Shown here piece by piece: positions 33,521-41,946 of a stretch of 64,000 bases of DNA; within the stretch, counting starts at the first letter, position 1; each line of letters opens with the position of its first letter. The stretch lies in the NCBI GenBank assembly GCA_965262775.1, contig CBDHFT010000006.1, positions 310,001 through 374,000 of the forward strand, given 5' to 3'. Made by a program: the position numbers and the translations under genes. The notes below the pieces were generated by a model, which did not search any database, was not told where the DNA came from, and saw only the letters and a program-made list of their open reading frames with translations. Source of the stretch: JASGCL01 sp965262775 (GTDB lineage Bacteria > Pseudomonadota > Alphaproteobacteria > JASGCL01).

Positions 33521-34510
33521 TTATTTTTTGCTTGCTGGCTTTTTTGCGGTTTTATTTTTGTTAGGATTTTTTTTGGCCGTCGATTTTTTGCGCGGCACCG
33601 AAACAATACTACTGCTTGGTTTTTTGGATATGCCTTTGACCAGCAAACTTTTGATAATACGGTTGGTGGAATCCTTAATGACAAAGGTTATTTTTTTATC
33701 CCTGGTTTTAATTTTTTCGCCCTTTTGCGGTACGTAGCCCGCTAGGGCGAGGACCACACCGCCCACCGTATCAATATCGATATCATCAACGGGGGAGGTT
33801 AAATGGATGCCGAAATGTTTTTCAAAATCCTCGGTCCGCATCAAGGGATTAACGAGGAAACCTTCGCGCGTTTCTATCAGGCTAGATTTGCTGGCGGCAA
33901 AAATATCGCGGTCCATCTCGCCGATAATTTCTTCCGCCAGGTCGGTGACGGTAACCAAACCATCGGTGCCGCCATATTCGTCAACCACGATGGCCAAGTG
34001 GCGTTTTTCTTCGCGCATTTTTGCCAACAGTTCAAAAACGGGCATGGCGTTCGAAACAAAAATAACGGGGCGTGCCAAATGTTTCAATGAAAAAACATTT
34101 TTATCATTTTCTTTGCCGCCGTTTTTTTGCGGGCTTGGCTTGGGGTCGCCGCCATTTTTATAGGCAGCATCCAACCCATAATGATGCAACGCCCATAGGA
34201 TAGATTTCGAATGAACAAAACCGATGACATGGTCAGGGTCATCGCCATAGATAGGGTAACGGGTTTGCGGCGATTTGACAACTTGCGCCACCACTTCGGG
34301 CAGGGTCATTTGGCTGGATAGAAATTTTATATCGGCGCGCGGCACCATAACATCTTCGGCCTTCATGCGTGAAGCCGTCATGATGTTGTTCAGCATATCC
34401 ATTTCTTCTTCGCTCAAAGAATCCAAATGCTGTTCGTGGGCCAAGCGCAATTGGTCCAATTGCTGGCGCATGTTTTGTTTGCGGAATGAAAGAATTCTTT
34501 TTAATATCAT
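33521..34510 (-). CDS. corC: CorC/HlyC family CBS-domain protein
   Basis: A 329-residue soluble protein. An N-terminal KILNNIM-like helix (SEEEMDMLNNIMTASRM) leads to the MVPRADIKFL motif, then a CBS pair including GTDGLVTVTDLAEEIIGE, then the CorC_HlyC transporter-associated domain (IDTVGGVVLALAGYVPQKGE). It lacks the N-terminal membrane DUF21 domain, as does E. coli CorC (YbeX), linked to magnesium/cobalt efflux and ribosome homeostasis. The 40-residue lysine-rich tail is unusual. It follows ybeY by 24 bp in the conserved miaB-phoH-ybeY-corC operon; the usual next gene, lnt, is missing. Confidence 0.9.
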   Translation of the reverse strand: MILKRILSFRKQNMRQQLDQLRLAHEQHLDSLSEEEMDMLNNIMTASRMKAEDVMVPRADIKFLSSQMTLPEVVAQVVKSPQTRYPIYGDDPDHVIGFVHSKSILWALHHYGLDAAYKNGGDPKPSPQKNGGKENDKNVFSLKHLARPVIFVSNAMPVFELLAKMREEKRHLAIVVDEYGGTDGLVTVTDLAEEIIGEMDRDIFAASKSSLIETREGFLVNPLMRTEDFEKHFGIHLTSPVDDIDIDTVGGVVLALAGYVPQKGEKIKTRDKKITFVIKDSTNRIIKSLLVKGISKKPSSSIVSVPRKKSTAKKNPNKNKTAKKPASKK

Positions 34511-34534
34511 GGTGTTTCCTTTTATGGTTATTTT

Positions 34535-35113
34535 TTATTGATAGGGGTTTTTGATACCAAGGTTGGACAGCAATAGAATTTCTAAACGCTCCATCTTCTC
34601 AGCGGCTGATTTTTTATCATGATTAAAATCGAGGAGGTGTAGCAAACCATGTATCCCAAGATGCACCAGGTGGTGGCGAAAATCTTTGTTGGCTTCCCGT
34701 GCTTCTTCCTTGATAATACCATAACCCAGGGCGATGGAGCCCAAAAAAGCGCGGTGGGTGGGTTTGGGCAAGCCATGATTGCCCGCGCCAAGATTTGCCC
34801 CGTAGTTAGCCCCATGCTTCGCGCCAAGATTTGCCCCAGCGCGCGAGTCATGATGGGGAAAGGATAAAACATTGGTTGCCATGTCTTGTTGTAAAAAATC
34901 TTTTTTTAATTGTCGCATATGGTTGTCATGGGTGAAGAGAATTTCAAGCGAAGCGGTGCGGGGTGCGCCAGGAATAGTTTTGTAAATTTTTTTACATTGC
35001 TTGATTAAAAAATTCATGTCGGCCCTATCCCAATCCGCCGTGTCCTGCAGGGCGGTTATGCGCAAGGGGGTGAAGTTAAAAAACATTGTATGGATCCTAT
35101 TGTCCTTTTCCAT
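34535..35113 (-). CDS. ybeY: Endoribonuclease YbeY with a repeat-containing insert
   Basis: YbeY is a zinc-dependent RNase needed for 16S rRNA 3'-end maturation and ribosome quality control. The zinc motif HGLLHLLDFNH is present near the C-terminus, preceded by ATNVLSFPHHD. Between that and FLGSIALGYGII lies an insert of about 30 residues with a six-residue repeat (GANLGA twice, flanking KHGANY), encoded by an 18-bp DNA repeat. Both the ATG at 35113 and one at 35086 (MFFNFTPLRI) have nearby SD-like AGGA, so the N-terminus is uncertain by nine residues. It lies 4 bp after phoH. Confidence 0.92.
   Translation of the reverse strand: MEKDNRIHTMFFNFTPLRITALQDTADWDRADMNFLIKQCKKIYKTIPGAPRTASLEILFTHDNHMRQLKKDFLQQDMATNVLSFPHHDSRAGANLGAKHGANYGANLGAGNHGLPKPTHRAFLGSIALGYGIIKEEAREANKDFRHHLVHLGIHGLLHLLDFNHDKKSAAEKMERLEILLLSNLGIKNPYQ
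34784..34837. repeat. 18-bp tandem-type repeat inside ybeY
   Basis: CGCGCCAAGATTTGCCCC occurs exactly at 34784-34801 and 34820-34837, with a diverged 18-bp unit between. The period is six codons, so copy-number changes keep the frame. Confidence 0.85.
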
Positions 35114-35117
35114 TATC

Positions 35118-36131
35118 CTATGTGGGGTTAGAATCGTTTGCTTTTTTTGTCAAAAATTCTTTACGCGGTTTTGGGCCTTTTGTTTCTGAATCCACATTAT
35201 AGGCGGCGATAATTTTTTTTACCAGGCCATGGCGTTGAACGTCGCTGGTGTCGAATTCTACCATGCCAACTTCTGGAAAGGTTGCTAGTTTTTTTATGGC
35301 ATCTTGTAGGCCTGATTGATCTTTATGGCTTAGGTCGGTTTGCGACCCATCGCCCGTTATTACCATTTTGCTACGCTCGCCCAAACGGGTTAAAAACATT
35401 TTCATTTGCATTGTTTTGGTGTTTTGAGCCTCATCAAGTAAAATAAAGGCGCGTTTTAATGTTCGCCCGCGCATGTAGGCCAGGGGCGCAATTTCTATCT
35501 GCCCCGATTCTTTTAATTTTTTCACTTGGTCGGTTCCCAATATTTCACCTACCGCATCGTCAATTGGTCGCAGGTAAGGATCAATTTTTTCTGTCAAATC
35601 GCCAGGCAAAAAGCCAAGGCTTTCCCCAGCCTCGACCACGGGACGGGTGATAATCATTTTCTCCACCGCGCCCGATAAAACCAACGACAAACCATAGGCC
35701 ACCGCGAGATAGGTTTTACCGCTACCCGCCGCGCCAATGCCAAATGTTAAATCTTTTGCCTGCATGGTGGCGATGAATTTTTGTTGGTTAGCGGTGCGCA
35801 GTTGGATGCGTTTATGTTTTACCACCAGGGTCGCCAACGGGTCGCCCGAATCGTCGGGCGGGGTATCCATCATGGCATATTGCTGGTTGTTGATAATCCG
35901 CTCCATGGTTGAATCGATATCCTCGGCCAATATACGTTGTTCGTAAATGGTGCGCAAAATTTTTTCCGCCAGGACGATATTTTTTTTATCGCCTGACAAT
36001 TTTAATATATTGCCACGGTCGCTAATATCAATCGCCAGCAACCTTTCTAACGCTGAGAGGTTTTTTCTTCCCACGCCATAAAGTTCTGGCAGGCGACGGT
36101 TGTCGTTAAATTCTAAAAGTCTTTGCTCCAT
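35118..36131 (-). CDS. phoH: PhoH-like NTPase (YbeZ)
   Basis: A 337-residue P-loop ATPase, YbeZ type, thought to work with YbeY in rRNA processing. Walker A is in FGIGAAGSGKTYLAVAYGL; ITRPVVEAGESLGFLPGD, FILLDEAQNTKTMQMKMFLT (Walker B) and VITGDGSQTDL are family signatures. The N-terminal KH-like region (residues 1-90) is present. It follows miaB by 14 bp and precedes ybeY by 4 bp, so all three are very likely one transcript. Confidence 0.95.
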   Translation of the reverse strand: MEQRLLEFNDNRRLPELYGVGRKNLSALERLLAIDISDRGNILKLSGDKKNIVLAEKILRTIYEQRILAEDIDSTMERIINNQQYAMMDTPPDDSGDPLATLVVKHKRIQLRTANQQKFIATMQAKDLTFGIGAAGSGKTYLAVAYGLSLVLSGAVEKMIITRPVVEAGESLGFLPGDLTEKIDPYLRPIDDAVGEILGTDQVKKLKESGQIEIAPLAYMRGRTLKRAFILLDEAQNTKTMQMKMFLTRLGERSKMVITGDGSQTDLSHKDQSGLQDAIKKLATFPEVGMVEFDTSDVQRHGLVKKIIAAYNVDSETKGPKPRKEFLTKKANDSNPT

Positions 36132-36145
36132 TTTTTATTATTTTA

Positions 36146-37636
36146 TTAACCTATTATATTCTGTTCGTCGGGTTGTTGATAGGATGTATATGGCTGCGGC
36201 GCGCTACCCATGACACTTGGCGCGGCGTGATGAGCCAGCCGCCCAAACAGGCTATGTTTTTCGGTGTGGGTGATGGTTATTTTTTCTAACTTACCGATGA
36301 GGCTGGTTGAGGCTTCGCCCGCCAAATGACCATCTATGTTGCCAGATTCATTGCTGGGTGCCATAAAATGAACAGGCTGGAGCCAGGGGGAACGCCCCAT
36401 CAATTGCCCAGCTTTGTGGGTGGTTTTTTCCACCAACACATCGATGGTTTTGCCAACCGTGGCGCGGTTAAATTTTTCTTCTTGCTGATTAAGCAGGGCC
36501 TGCAGACGTTGCAAACGGCTTGATTTGATATCGTCAGGCACCTGGGCCATGGTGGCGGCGGGCGTGCCGAGGCGTGGTGAATAGCAAAAAGAATAACAGG
36601 CGCTGTAGCCAATTTTTTCCACCGCCGACAAGGTCATAGCAAAATCTTCTTCTTCCTCGCCAGGGAAGCCAACGATAAAATCCGAAGACAGGGCAATATC
36701 GGGGCAGGCGGATTTTATTTTATCAATGACTGTCATATAATCTTGAAGACTATGGCCACGGTTCATCGCCTTTAATATTTTATCGCTACCACTTTGTAGG
36801 GGGAGATGCAGGAAGGGCTGTAATTTCTTATTGCGAACATGTTCCATTATCAATTCATCGTGCATGTCTAATAGATGCGATGTCACATAACGAATCCTTA
36901 ATAATCCATCGATGTTTGATAATTCGGCTAGCAATTGCGCCAAGTTCCACGTTTTGCCCTGTGGCCCCAAACCATGCCAGCCATTGACATTTTGACCGAG
37001 CAGGGTAATTTCGCGCGCGCCCGCCGCCACCAATTTTTTTGCTTCGCGTTCAATATCGACATAGGGGCGCGAGAATTCGGCACCACGGGTGTAGGGCACA
37101 ACGCAAAAACTACAAAACTTATCGCAACCTTCCTGGATGGCTAAAAATTGCGAGACAGCCATGTTGGTTGGATTGGTTATCAATTCTTCTTGCAAATAAT
37201 CAAATTTGCTTTCCACGGGGAATTCAATGTCGGCGATGCGTTTTTTTAATGTTTGGCGGCGCGTCAACAATTCGGGAAGGCGGTGATAATTTTGCGTGCC
37301 AACCACAATATCTATCCTGGGTTTTTGTTTTTGCATTTCTATCCCCATGCTCTGCGCGGTGCAACCCGCCAGGGTTAAGACGCAATCTTTTTTCATCAAA
37401 CGTTCCAACCGCCCAATGTCAGATAAAACCTTGCTGTCGGCTTTTTCACGAATATGACAAGTATTAAGAATAACCATGTCGGCTTCTTCCACTTGGTTGG
37501 TTTCAGAAAAACCCATGGGTGCCAACTGCATTTTCATGCGGTCGGCGTCGTAGACATTCATCTGACAGCCGTAGCTTTTGATAAATAATTTTTTATCGGT
37601 TGTGGGGGGATTGATGTTATCCAAAGGGTTGGACAT
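36146..37636 (-). CDS. miaB: tRNA-2-methylthio-N6-dimethylallyladenosine synthase
   Basis: MiaB adds the methylthio group to i6A37 in tRNAs. It has an N-terminal MTTase domain (FIKSYGCQMNVYDADRM, with Cys ligands also in NTCHIREKA and LAGCTAQ), the radical-SAM CxxxCxxC in CDKFCSFCVVPYTRG, LPLQSGSDKILKAMNRGH, and a C-terminal TRAM domain. At 496 residues it is longer than usual because of an insert within the TRAM region (about 420-450) and a C-terminal extension. MiaA, which makes its substrate, is encoded at 56672. First gene of miaB-phoH-ybeY-corC, with its own promoter. Confidence 0.96.
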   Translation of the reverse strand: MSNPLDNINPPTTDKKLFIKSYGCQMNVYDADRMKMQLAPMGFSETNQVEEADMVILNTCHIREKADSKVLSDIGRLERLMKKDCVLTLAGCTAQSMGIEMQKQKPRIDIVVGTQNYHRLPELLTRRQTLKKRIADIEFPVESKFDYLQEELITNPTNMAVSQFLAIQEGCDKFCSFCVVPYTRGAEFSRPYVDIEREAKKLVAAGAREITLLGQNVNGWHGLGPQGKTWNLAQLLAELSNIDGLLRIRYVTSHLLDMHDELIMEHVRNKKLQPFLHLPLQSGSDKILKAMNRGHSLQDYMTVIDKIKSACPDIALSSDFIVGFPGEEEEDFAMTLSAVEKIGYSACYSFCYSPRLGTPAATMAQVPDDIKSSRLQRLQALLNQQEEKFNRATVGKTIDVLVEKTTHKAGQLMGRSPWLQPVHFMAPSNESGNIDGHLAGEASTSLIGKLEKITITHTEKHSLFGRLAHHAAPSVMGSAPQPYTSYQQPDEQNIIG

Positions 37637-37687
37637 GATTAGACAGAACGAAGGGCAGTGGCCATAAAATAAAAATAACTTTACAAT

Positions 37688-37716
37688 ATAATATTGGAAT
37701 CATACTATAATGACAA
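37688..37716 (-). promoter_or_regulatory. miaB operon promoter
   Basis: TTGTCA (37711-37716) and TATTAT (37688-37693) are 17 bp apart on the minus strand, about 50 bp before the miaB ATG. Confidence 0.6.
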
Positions 37717-37770
37717 AATGGTTAAAATGCAATCAGATTGCAACTGCCCCGATGTTGTGATAGGGTTATG

Positions 37771-37779
37771 TGGTATAAA
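37771..37779 (+). promoter_or_regulatory. Candidate extended -10 promoter for ubiA
   Basis: TGG-TATAAA forms an extended -10 (TGn plus TATAAA at 37774-37779), about 55 bp upstream of ubiA. No good -35 hexamer is seen, as is usual for this promoter class. Confidence 0.4.
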
Positions 37780-37831
37780 AATATATTATATTTTGATACC
37801 CTATTTTTGATTCCACATTTTTGATTTTCTC

Positions 37832-38740
37832 ATGGCAAGCGATATAAAGAAAAATCATTGGCTATTTGCGGCCACCCCCACACCCTGGCACGATTATATT
37901 TTGCTGTTACGGCTCGACAGGCCTATCGGCACTTGGTTGCTGTTGTTGCCTTGCTTTTGGGGCTTGGCGATATACCATGACAAAATGTCGGCAGAAGATT
38001 TTTTATATTACCTCATTATTTTTACCGTGGGTGCCTTCGCGCTGCGCTCGGCGGGTTGCGTTTGGAACGATATATTGGACCGTGAATTTGATAAAAAGGT
38101 CGCCCGCACCCGCCAACGCCCCCTTGCCAGTGGTCGTATAAGTTTGGACAGGGCCTTGTGGGTGTTGGCTATATTGTTGTCCATCGGATTTTTTATTCTG
38201 GTGGCGCTTAATAACCACCCCGCCCAGGTTGTGGCTTTGCTGTCGCTTGCTTTGGTGGTGCCCTATCCTTTGATGAAGCGTTTGTTTCCGTTGCCGCAAT
38301 TGTGGTTGGGCTTTACTTTTAACATTGGGGTTTTGGTGGCGGGAGTCATAGCCGCCGATGATTATTTTGACATAGGCCTGTGGTGGCTTTATGCCATAGG
38401 TATTTTATGGACCATGGCCTACGACACTATCTATGCTCTGCAAGATAAAGATGATGATGAGCTGTTGGGGTTAAAATCTTCGGCCTTGTTTTTTGGTAAG
38501 GAAGTTAAAAAAATAGTCGGTGTGTTTTACCTGTTGATGGCTTTGGCCTTGGTGGGTTTGGTATATTATTTGGACGGCACCAACCCGCTGGTTGGTTATG
38601 GTCTTTGCGCGGTGACCATGTTGGTGATGTGGAATAATTATCAAAAAATTAACCCAAAAAAATCCGCTGTTAATTTGCAAGTTTTTCGCCGTCAGTGGAT
38701 AGTGGGATTCTTAATATTGCTGGTGCTTTATTATGCTTAA
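37832..38740 (+). CDS. ubiA: 4-hydroxybenzoate polyprenyltransferase
   Basis: Membrane prenyltransferase that attaches the polyprenyl chain to 4-hydroxybenzoate in ubiquinone synthesis. The first Asp-rich motif is NDILDREFDKKVARTRQRPL (about 75-94) and the second is YALQDKDDDELLGLKS; both bind prenyl diphosphate through magnesium. Eight to nine membrane helices and 302 residues fit the family. It starts a plus-strand run ubiA-fdhD-ubiE-secB; the later ubiE acts in the same pathway. No SD is visible before the ATG. Confidence 0.95.
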   Translation: MASDIKKNHWLFAATPTPWHDYILLLRLDRPIGTWLLLLPCFWGLAIYHDKMSAEDFLYYLIIFTVGAFALRSAGCVWNDILDREFDKKVARTRQRPLASGRISLDRALWVLAILLSIGFFILVALNNHPAQVVALLSLALVVPYPLMKRLFPLPQLWLGFTFNIGVLVAGVIAADDYFDIGLWWLYAIGILWTMAYDTIYALQDKDDDELLGLKSSALFFGKEVKKIVGVFYLLMALALVGLVYYLDGTNPLVGYGLCAVTMLVMWNNYQKINPKKSAVNLQVFRRQWIVGFLILLVLYYA

Positions 38741-38769
38741 AAAATGATTGATGATATTGTTTAGCAAGC

Positions 38770-39621
38770 ATGCCGCGTCAAGAATTTTCTGATAAATTTT
38801 ACCAAGGGGATTATTGGTTGGCCCCATCCATCGCCCAGCGCGATGATTTAACAACCCCGGTGCAGGTGATGGATGAAAACGGCGGCAAATTAATGCACCC
38901 CGCGATTCGCGAAAAACCCCTGACGATATTTTTAAATAGCCAAGAAATTGTTACCGCCATGACGATAGGCGACCACCCCAATTATTTGGCGATAGGATTC
39001 CTGGTTAATCAAAAAATGCTAACCAAGGATGACGAAATAACCAGCGTGGATGTTGACGAGGATTTGGGTGTGGTGGTGGTGCGCACCAAACAGCCCACGC
39101 ATTTTGAAGTGAAAAGCAAAAAGAAAATAGTAACGTCGGGTTGCGGGCAGGGCACGGTGTTTGGCGATATCATGGATGAGGTTGATAGAAAAAAAATTGA
39201 TAGCACGACCACCATCACCACCACGGCGTTGCAAACCTTGCTCAAGCGTATTTCCCTAACCCCCAGTTTGTATTTGATAGCAGGGGCGATTCATGGCTGT
39301 GCCCTTGCCATAGGGGACGAACCAAAAATATATATCGAAGATGTGGGTCGCCATAATGCGGTTGATAAAATTGCAGGCTACATGTGGCAACATGATATTC
39401 CAGGCCATGACAAAATTTTTTATACGACAGGGCGTTTGACATCGGAAATGGTTATCAAATGTTTGCTGATGGAAATTCCGATATTGGTATCGCGCAATGG
39501 GTTTACATTGTATGGTGCGCAATTGGCGCAAAAAGCCAACATGACAATGGTGGCGCGTGCGCGCGGCGGGCGATTCATGGTGGTGGCGGGCGGCGAGCGA
39601 ATATTGTTTGATAAAAAGTAA
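38770..39621 (+). CDS. fdhD: Formate dehydrogenase accessory sulfurtransferase FdhD
   Basis: FdhD passes sulfur from a cysteine desulfurase to the molybdenum cofactor of formate dehydrogenase. The protein has VTSGCGQGTVFGDIMDE (about 123-139), DVGRHNAVDKIAGYMW, YTTGRLTSEMVIKCLLMEIP and RNGFTLYGAQLA, all family signatures. The loop that carries a CxxC pair in E. coli has a single Cys here. At 283 residues the length is normal. No formate dehydrogenase or molybdopterin gene lies in the window, so the client must be encoded elsewhere. It sits between two ubiquinone genes, possibly without functional meaning. Confidence 0.92.
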   Translation: MPRQEFSDKFYQGDYWLAPSIAQRDDLTTPVQVMDENGGKLMHPAIREKPLTIFLNSQEIVTAMTIGDHPNYLAIGFLVNQKMLTKDDEITSVDVDEDLGVVVVRTKQPTHFEVKSKKKIVTSGCGQGTVFGDIMDEVDRKKIDSTTTITTTALQTLLKRISLTPSLYLIAGAIHGCALAIGDEPKIYIEDVGRHNAVDKIAGYMWQHDIPGHDKIFYTTGRLTSEMVIKCLLMEIPILVSRNGFTLYGAQLAQKANMTMVARARGGRFMVVAGGERILFDKK

Positions 39622-39662
39622 AAAATTTGCGATGATGAAAAACAGATTGAGGAGAAATAAAA

Positions 39663-40403
39663 ATGGTTAACGAAGAAGAAAAAGTGGATTTTGGTTTTGA
39701 AAAAATTGGGCAGAGCGAGAAAACGGGTCGGGTACGTGGTTTGTTTGGCAATGTTGCAAAAAAATACGACTTGATGAATGATGTGATGAGTTTAGGACTT
39801 CACCGTTTATGGAAAGAATCATTGGTATCGCAAATCCCCAAAGAGGGGCATTTGCTTGATGTGGCTGGCGGCACGGGTGATATTGCTATTCGTTATTTAA
39901 AACATGGCGGCGAACGGGCCACGGTGATTGACCTGACCGAGGAAATGGTAAAACGCGGCAGGGAAAATGCCGATAGGCGCGGCCTGATGCGCAATCTTGA
40001 TTTTATGGTGGGCAATGTTGAAAACCTGCCCTTTGCCGATGAAACCTTTGACGTCGTCACCATTTCATTTGGCTTGCGCAATGTTACCAACAAGGAAAAA
40101 GCATTAAAAGAAATGCGCCGCGTGTTGCGCCCTGGCGGAAAATTCCTGTGTTTAGAATTTTCGAAGGTTGTGGTGCCAGGGGTTGACAAGATTTATGAAC
40201 AATATAACTTTCGTATATTGCCCTTGCTTGGCAAGTATATTGCAAACAGCGAGTCTTCCTATCGCTACTTAGCGGAAAGCATAAAAATGTTTTATACCCA
40301 AGAAGAATTGGCAGAAAAAATGAGGCTTTGCGGTTTTGAAAAAGTAGGCTATGAAAATTTAACGGGCGGCGTGGTTGCAATTCATCGTGGCTATGCTCTA
40401 TAA
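39663..40403 (+). CDS. ubiE: Ubiquinone/menaquinone biosynthesis C-methyltransferase
   Basis: UbiE methylates the quinone ring with SAM. The 246-residue protein has RGLFGNVAKKYDLMNDVMSL, LWKESLV, motif I DVAGGTGDIAIRYL, ISFGLRNVTNKEKALKEMRR and LRPGGKFLCLEFSK, diagnostic of UbiE. The SD GAGGAG is 8-9 nt before the ATG at 39663. ubiB, which often follows ubiE in alphaproteobacteria, is absent and secB follows instead, 29 bp downstream. Confidence 0.96.
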   Translation: MVNEEEKVDFGFEKIGQSEKTGRVRGLFGNVAKKYDLMNDVMSLGLHRLWKESLVSQIPKEGHLLDVAGGTGDIAIRYLKHGGERATVIDLTEEMVKRGRENADRRGLMRNLDFMVGNVENLPFADETFDVVTISFGLRNVTNKEKALKEMRRVLRPGGKFLCLEFSKVVVPGVDKIYEQYNFRILPLLGKYIANSESSYRYLAESIKMFYTQEELAEKMRLCGFEKVGYENLTGGVVAIHRGYAL

Positions 40404-40432
40404 AAAATAATACATGTAAGGAGATAAAAACC

Positions 40433-40978
40433 ATGGCAAAAGATTACACACAATTGATGAATGCACCCTATGCTATTTTAACCCAATTCCAAAAAGATTT
40501 TTCTTTTGAGAATCCTGGAATCATGAGTTTTTTGGTGGGCGGCGTTAAGGAAGAACCCCAACATAATATGGATTGGACGTTAAGTTTTAACAAATTGCAA
40601 GAGAGCGATTACGAAGTGGTGATGAAAATGACATTAACCGCGCGCGCCAAGGAAGAAACTTTGTATGTTGTGGAAGCCGAATATGGCGCGATTGTTCGCG
40701 TTAACCCCAAAAATGAAAACATGACCAACCCGATATTATCGGCGGAGGTTCCCTCGCACCTCTACCCATTTGTGCGTGCGATTATTGCCAAGGCGGTTTC
40801 TGATGGTGGTTATCCGCCCTTGTTGTTGCCCGCGATAGATTTCCACGGACATTTTGTGCAAAAAATGCAGGAATTAGAAAAAGAACAGGCAACGGGCGAG
40901 CAAGGTAATGCCAAGGCTGGCGATGCCAATGATAATAAAAATACGTCCGCCAAGAAAAAAGACAAAAAGTTAAATTAA
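40433..40978 (+). CDS. secB: Protein-export chaperone SecB
   Basis: SecB keeps preproteins unfolded and hands them to SecA. The 181-residue protein has YAILTQFQKDFSFENP near the N-terminus and YPFVRAIIAKAVSDGGYPPL with LLPAIDFHGHFVQKM near the C-terminus, the conserved tetramer and SecA-contact regions. The last 40 residues are a low-complexity Lys/Ala/Asn tail. A strong SD (AAGGAGAT) precedes the ATG. Likely clients in this window are the porins and the PPIase. A hairpin follows the gene. Confidence 0.95.
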   Translation: MAKDYTQLMNAPYAILTQFQKDFSFENPGIMSFLVGGVKEEPQHNMDWTLSFNKLQESDYEVVMKMTLTARAKEETLYVVEAEYGAIVRVNPKNENMTNPILSAEVPSHLYPFVRAIIAKAVSDGGYPPLLLPAIDFHGHFVQKMQELEKEQATGEQGNAKAGDANDNKNTSAKKKDKKLN

Positions 40979-40990
40979 TACTTACATCGA

Positions 40991-41033
40991 CAAGAAAAAC
41001 GGCGGGCAAAAATGATTTTTCTTGCCATTTTTT
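40991..41033 (+). terminator. Candidate terminator after secB
   Basis: CAAGAAAAA (40991-40999) pairs with TTTTTCTTG (41016-41024), 9 bp, followed by CCATTTTTTC. The T-tract is displaced by three bases, so efficiency is uncertain. Confidence 0.45.
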
Positions 41034-41088
41034 CAAAATAGTTTTAGGGGAATGGGTGTCTCGCTCCATCTTGGAAAAGATTTATCTT

Positions 41089-41163
41089 GTGCGCGTAGCT
41101 CAGCGGTAGAGCACCTGACTTTTAATCAGGGGGTCGAGGGTTCGAACCCCTCCGCGCATACCA
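41089..41163 (+). tRNA. tRNA-Lys (anticodon TTT)
   Basis: A complete cloverleaf: acceptor GTGCGCG/CGCGCAT (first pair G-U), D-arm GCTCAGCGGTAGAGC, anticodon arm CCTGA-CTTTTAA-TCAGG with anticodon TTT, T-arm GAGGG-TTCGAAC-CCCTC, discriminator A and an encoded CCA. It reads AAA and AAG. Confidence 0.97.
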
Positions 41164-41221
41164 TACCTTATGTATGGTGATTGGAATATTAACTGCTTTA
41201 GCCAAGCAAGTAATATAAAAT

Positions 41222-41872
41222 TTAGTGATGGATGAGGACAGGCACCAAGGACGAGACCAAGAGAATCGCCATAGCCCAATTAAAATATTTTTGCCGCTGA
41301 CCATGGCGGAGGAAGCGCGATAGCGATGCGCCCATCACCACCCATAAACTGCAATGAAGCACGGTAACCAGGGCGTCAATAAAAATAACGAATATCACCA
41401 CTTGCCAAATATAATGAGGGGGGAGGTAAGTAGCAAAGAAGCCAATCGCCATCATCACGCCCTTGGGGTTAATGAATTGAAAAGCGGCTGCTTGAAAAAA
41501 TCGTAATGGGCGCGCCCCCGATTTGGATGTTTTTATATTTTTCTTGGTTTGTTGGGGTGATGTTTTTTCAAGGTTGGTGGTGGTGGTGGCGATTTTATAG
41601 GCCAAATAAAGCAAATAAACTATCCCCGTATATTTTAAGATGTCATATAACAAAGGATAGGCATCAAATATTTTAAGCAAACCAAATCCTACGCTTAGCA
41701 ACAAAATGGCAAAACCAAACATGATACCCAAGATATGGGGCAGGGTGCGACGAAAGCCAAAATTGGCACCCGACGCCATCAGCATCATGTTGTTGGGGCC
41801 AGGCGACAGGGATGACGCCATCATATAAAGAAATAACGACAGCCATGCGCTGTAATCAATGTTCCATAACAT
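41222..41872 (-). CDS. LysE/RhtB family amino-acid exporter
   Basis: A 216-residue inner-membrane protein with six hydrophobic helices. The N-terminal SPGPNNMMLMASGANFGFRR and the central FQFINPKGVMMAIGFFATYL are the two conserved blocks of the LysE/RhtB translocators, which export lysine, threonine, homoserine or related compounds. A Lys/Thr/Ser-rich cytoplasmic loop lies between helices 3 and 4. It is 74 bp downstream of fabG on the same strand, in the place where acpP is normally found, and convergent with tRNA-Lys. The substrate cannot be predicted. Confidence 0.88.
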   Translation of the reverse strand: MLWNIDYSAWLSLFLYMMASSLSPGPNNMMLMASGANFGFRRTLPHILGIMFGFAILLLSVGFGLLKIFDAYPLLYDILKYTGIVYLLYLAYKIATTTTNLEKTSPQQTKKNIKTSKSGARPLRFFQAAAFQFINPKGVMMAIGFFATYLPPHYIWQVVIFVIFIDALVTVLHCSLWVVMGASLSRFLRHGQRQKYFNWAMAILLVSSLVPVLIHH

Positions 41873-41946
41873 GTATGTTGTTTAAGATAATTTGATATGA
41901 TTGTTCAATAAAAAAAGAACAAAAAAAAAGAACAAATATCTTGCGC

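Noticed and set aside
34784..34837. CRISPR array
   Set aside because: Only two 18-bp repeats, in frame inside ybeY, with no cas genes in the window.
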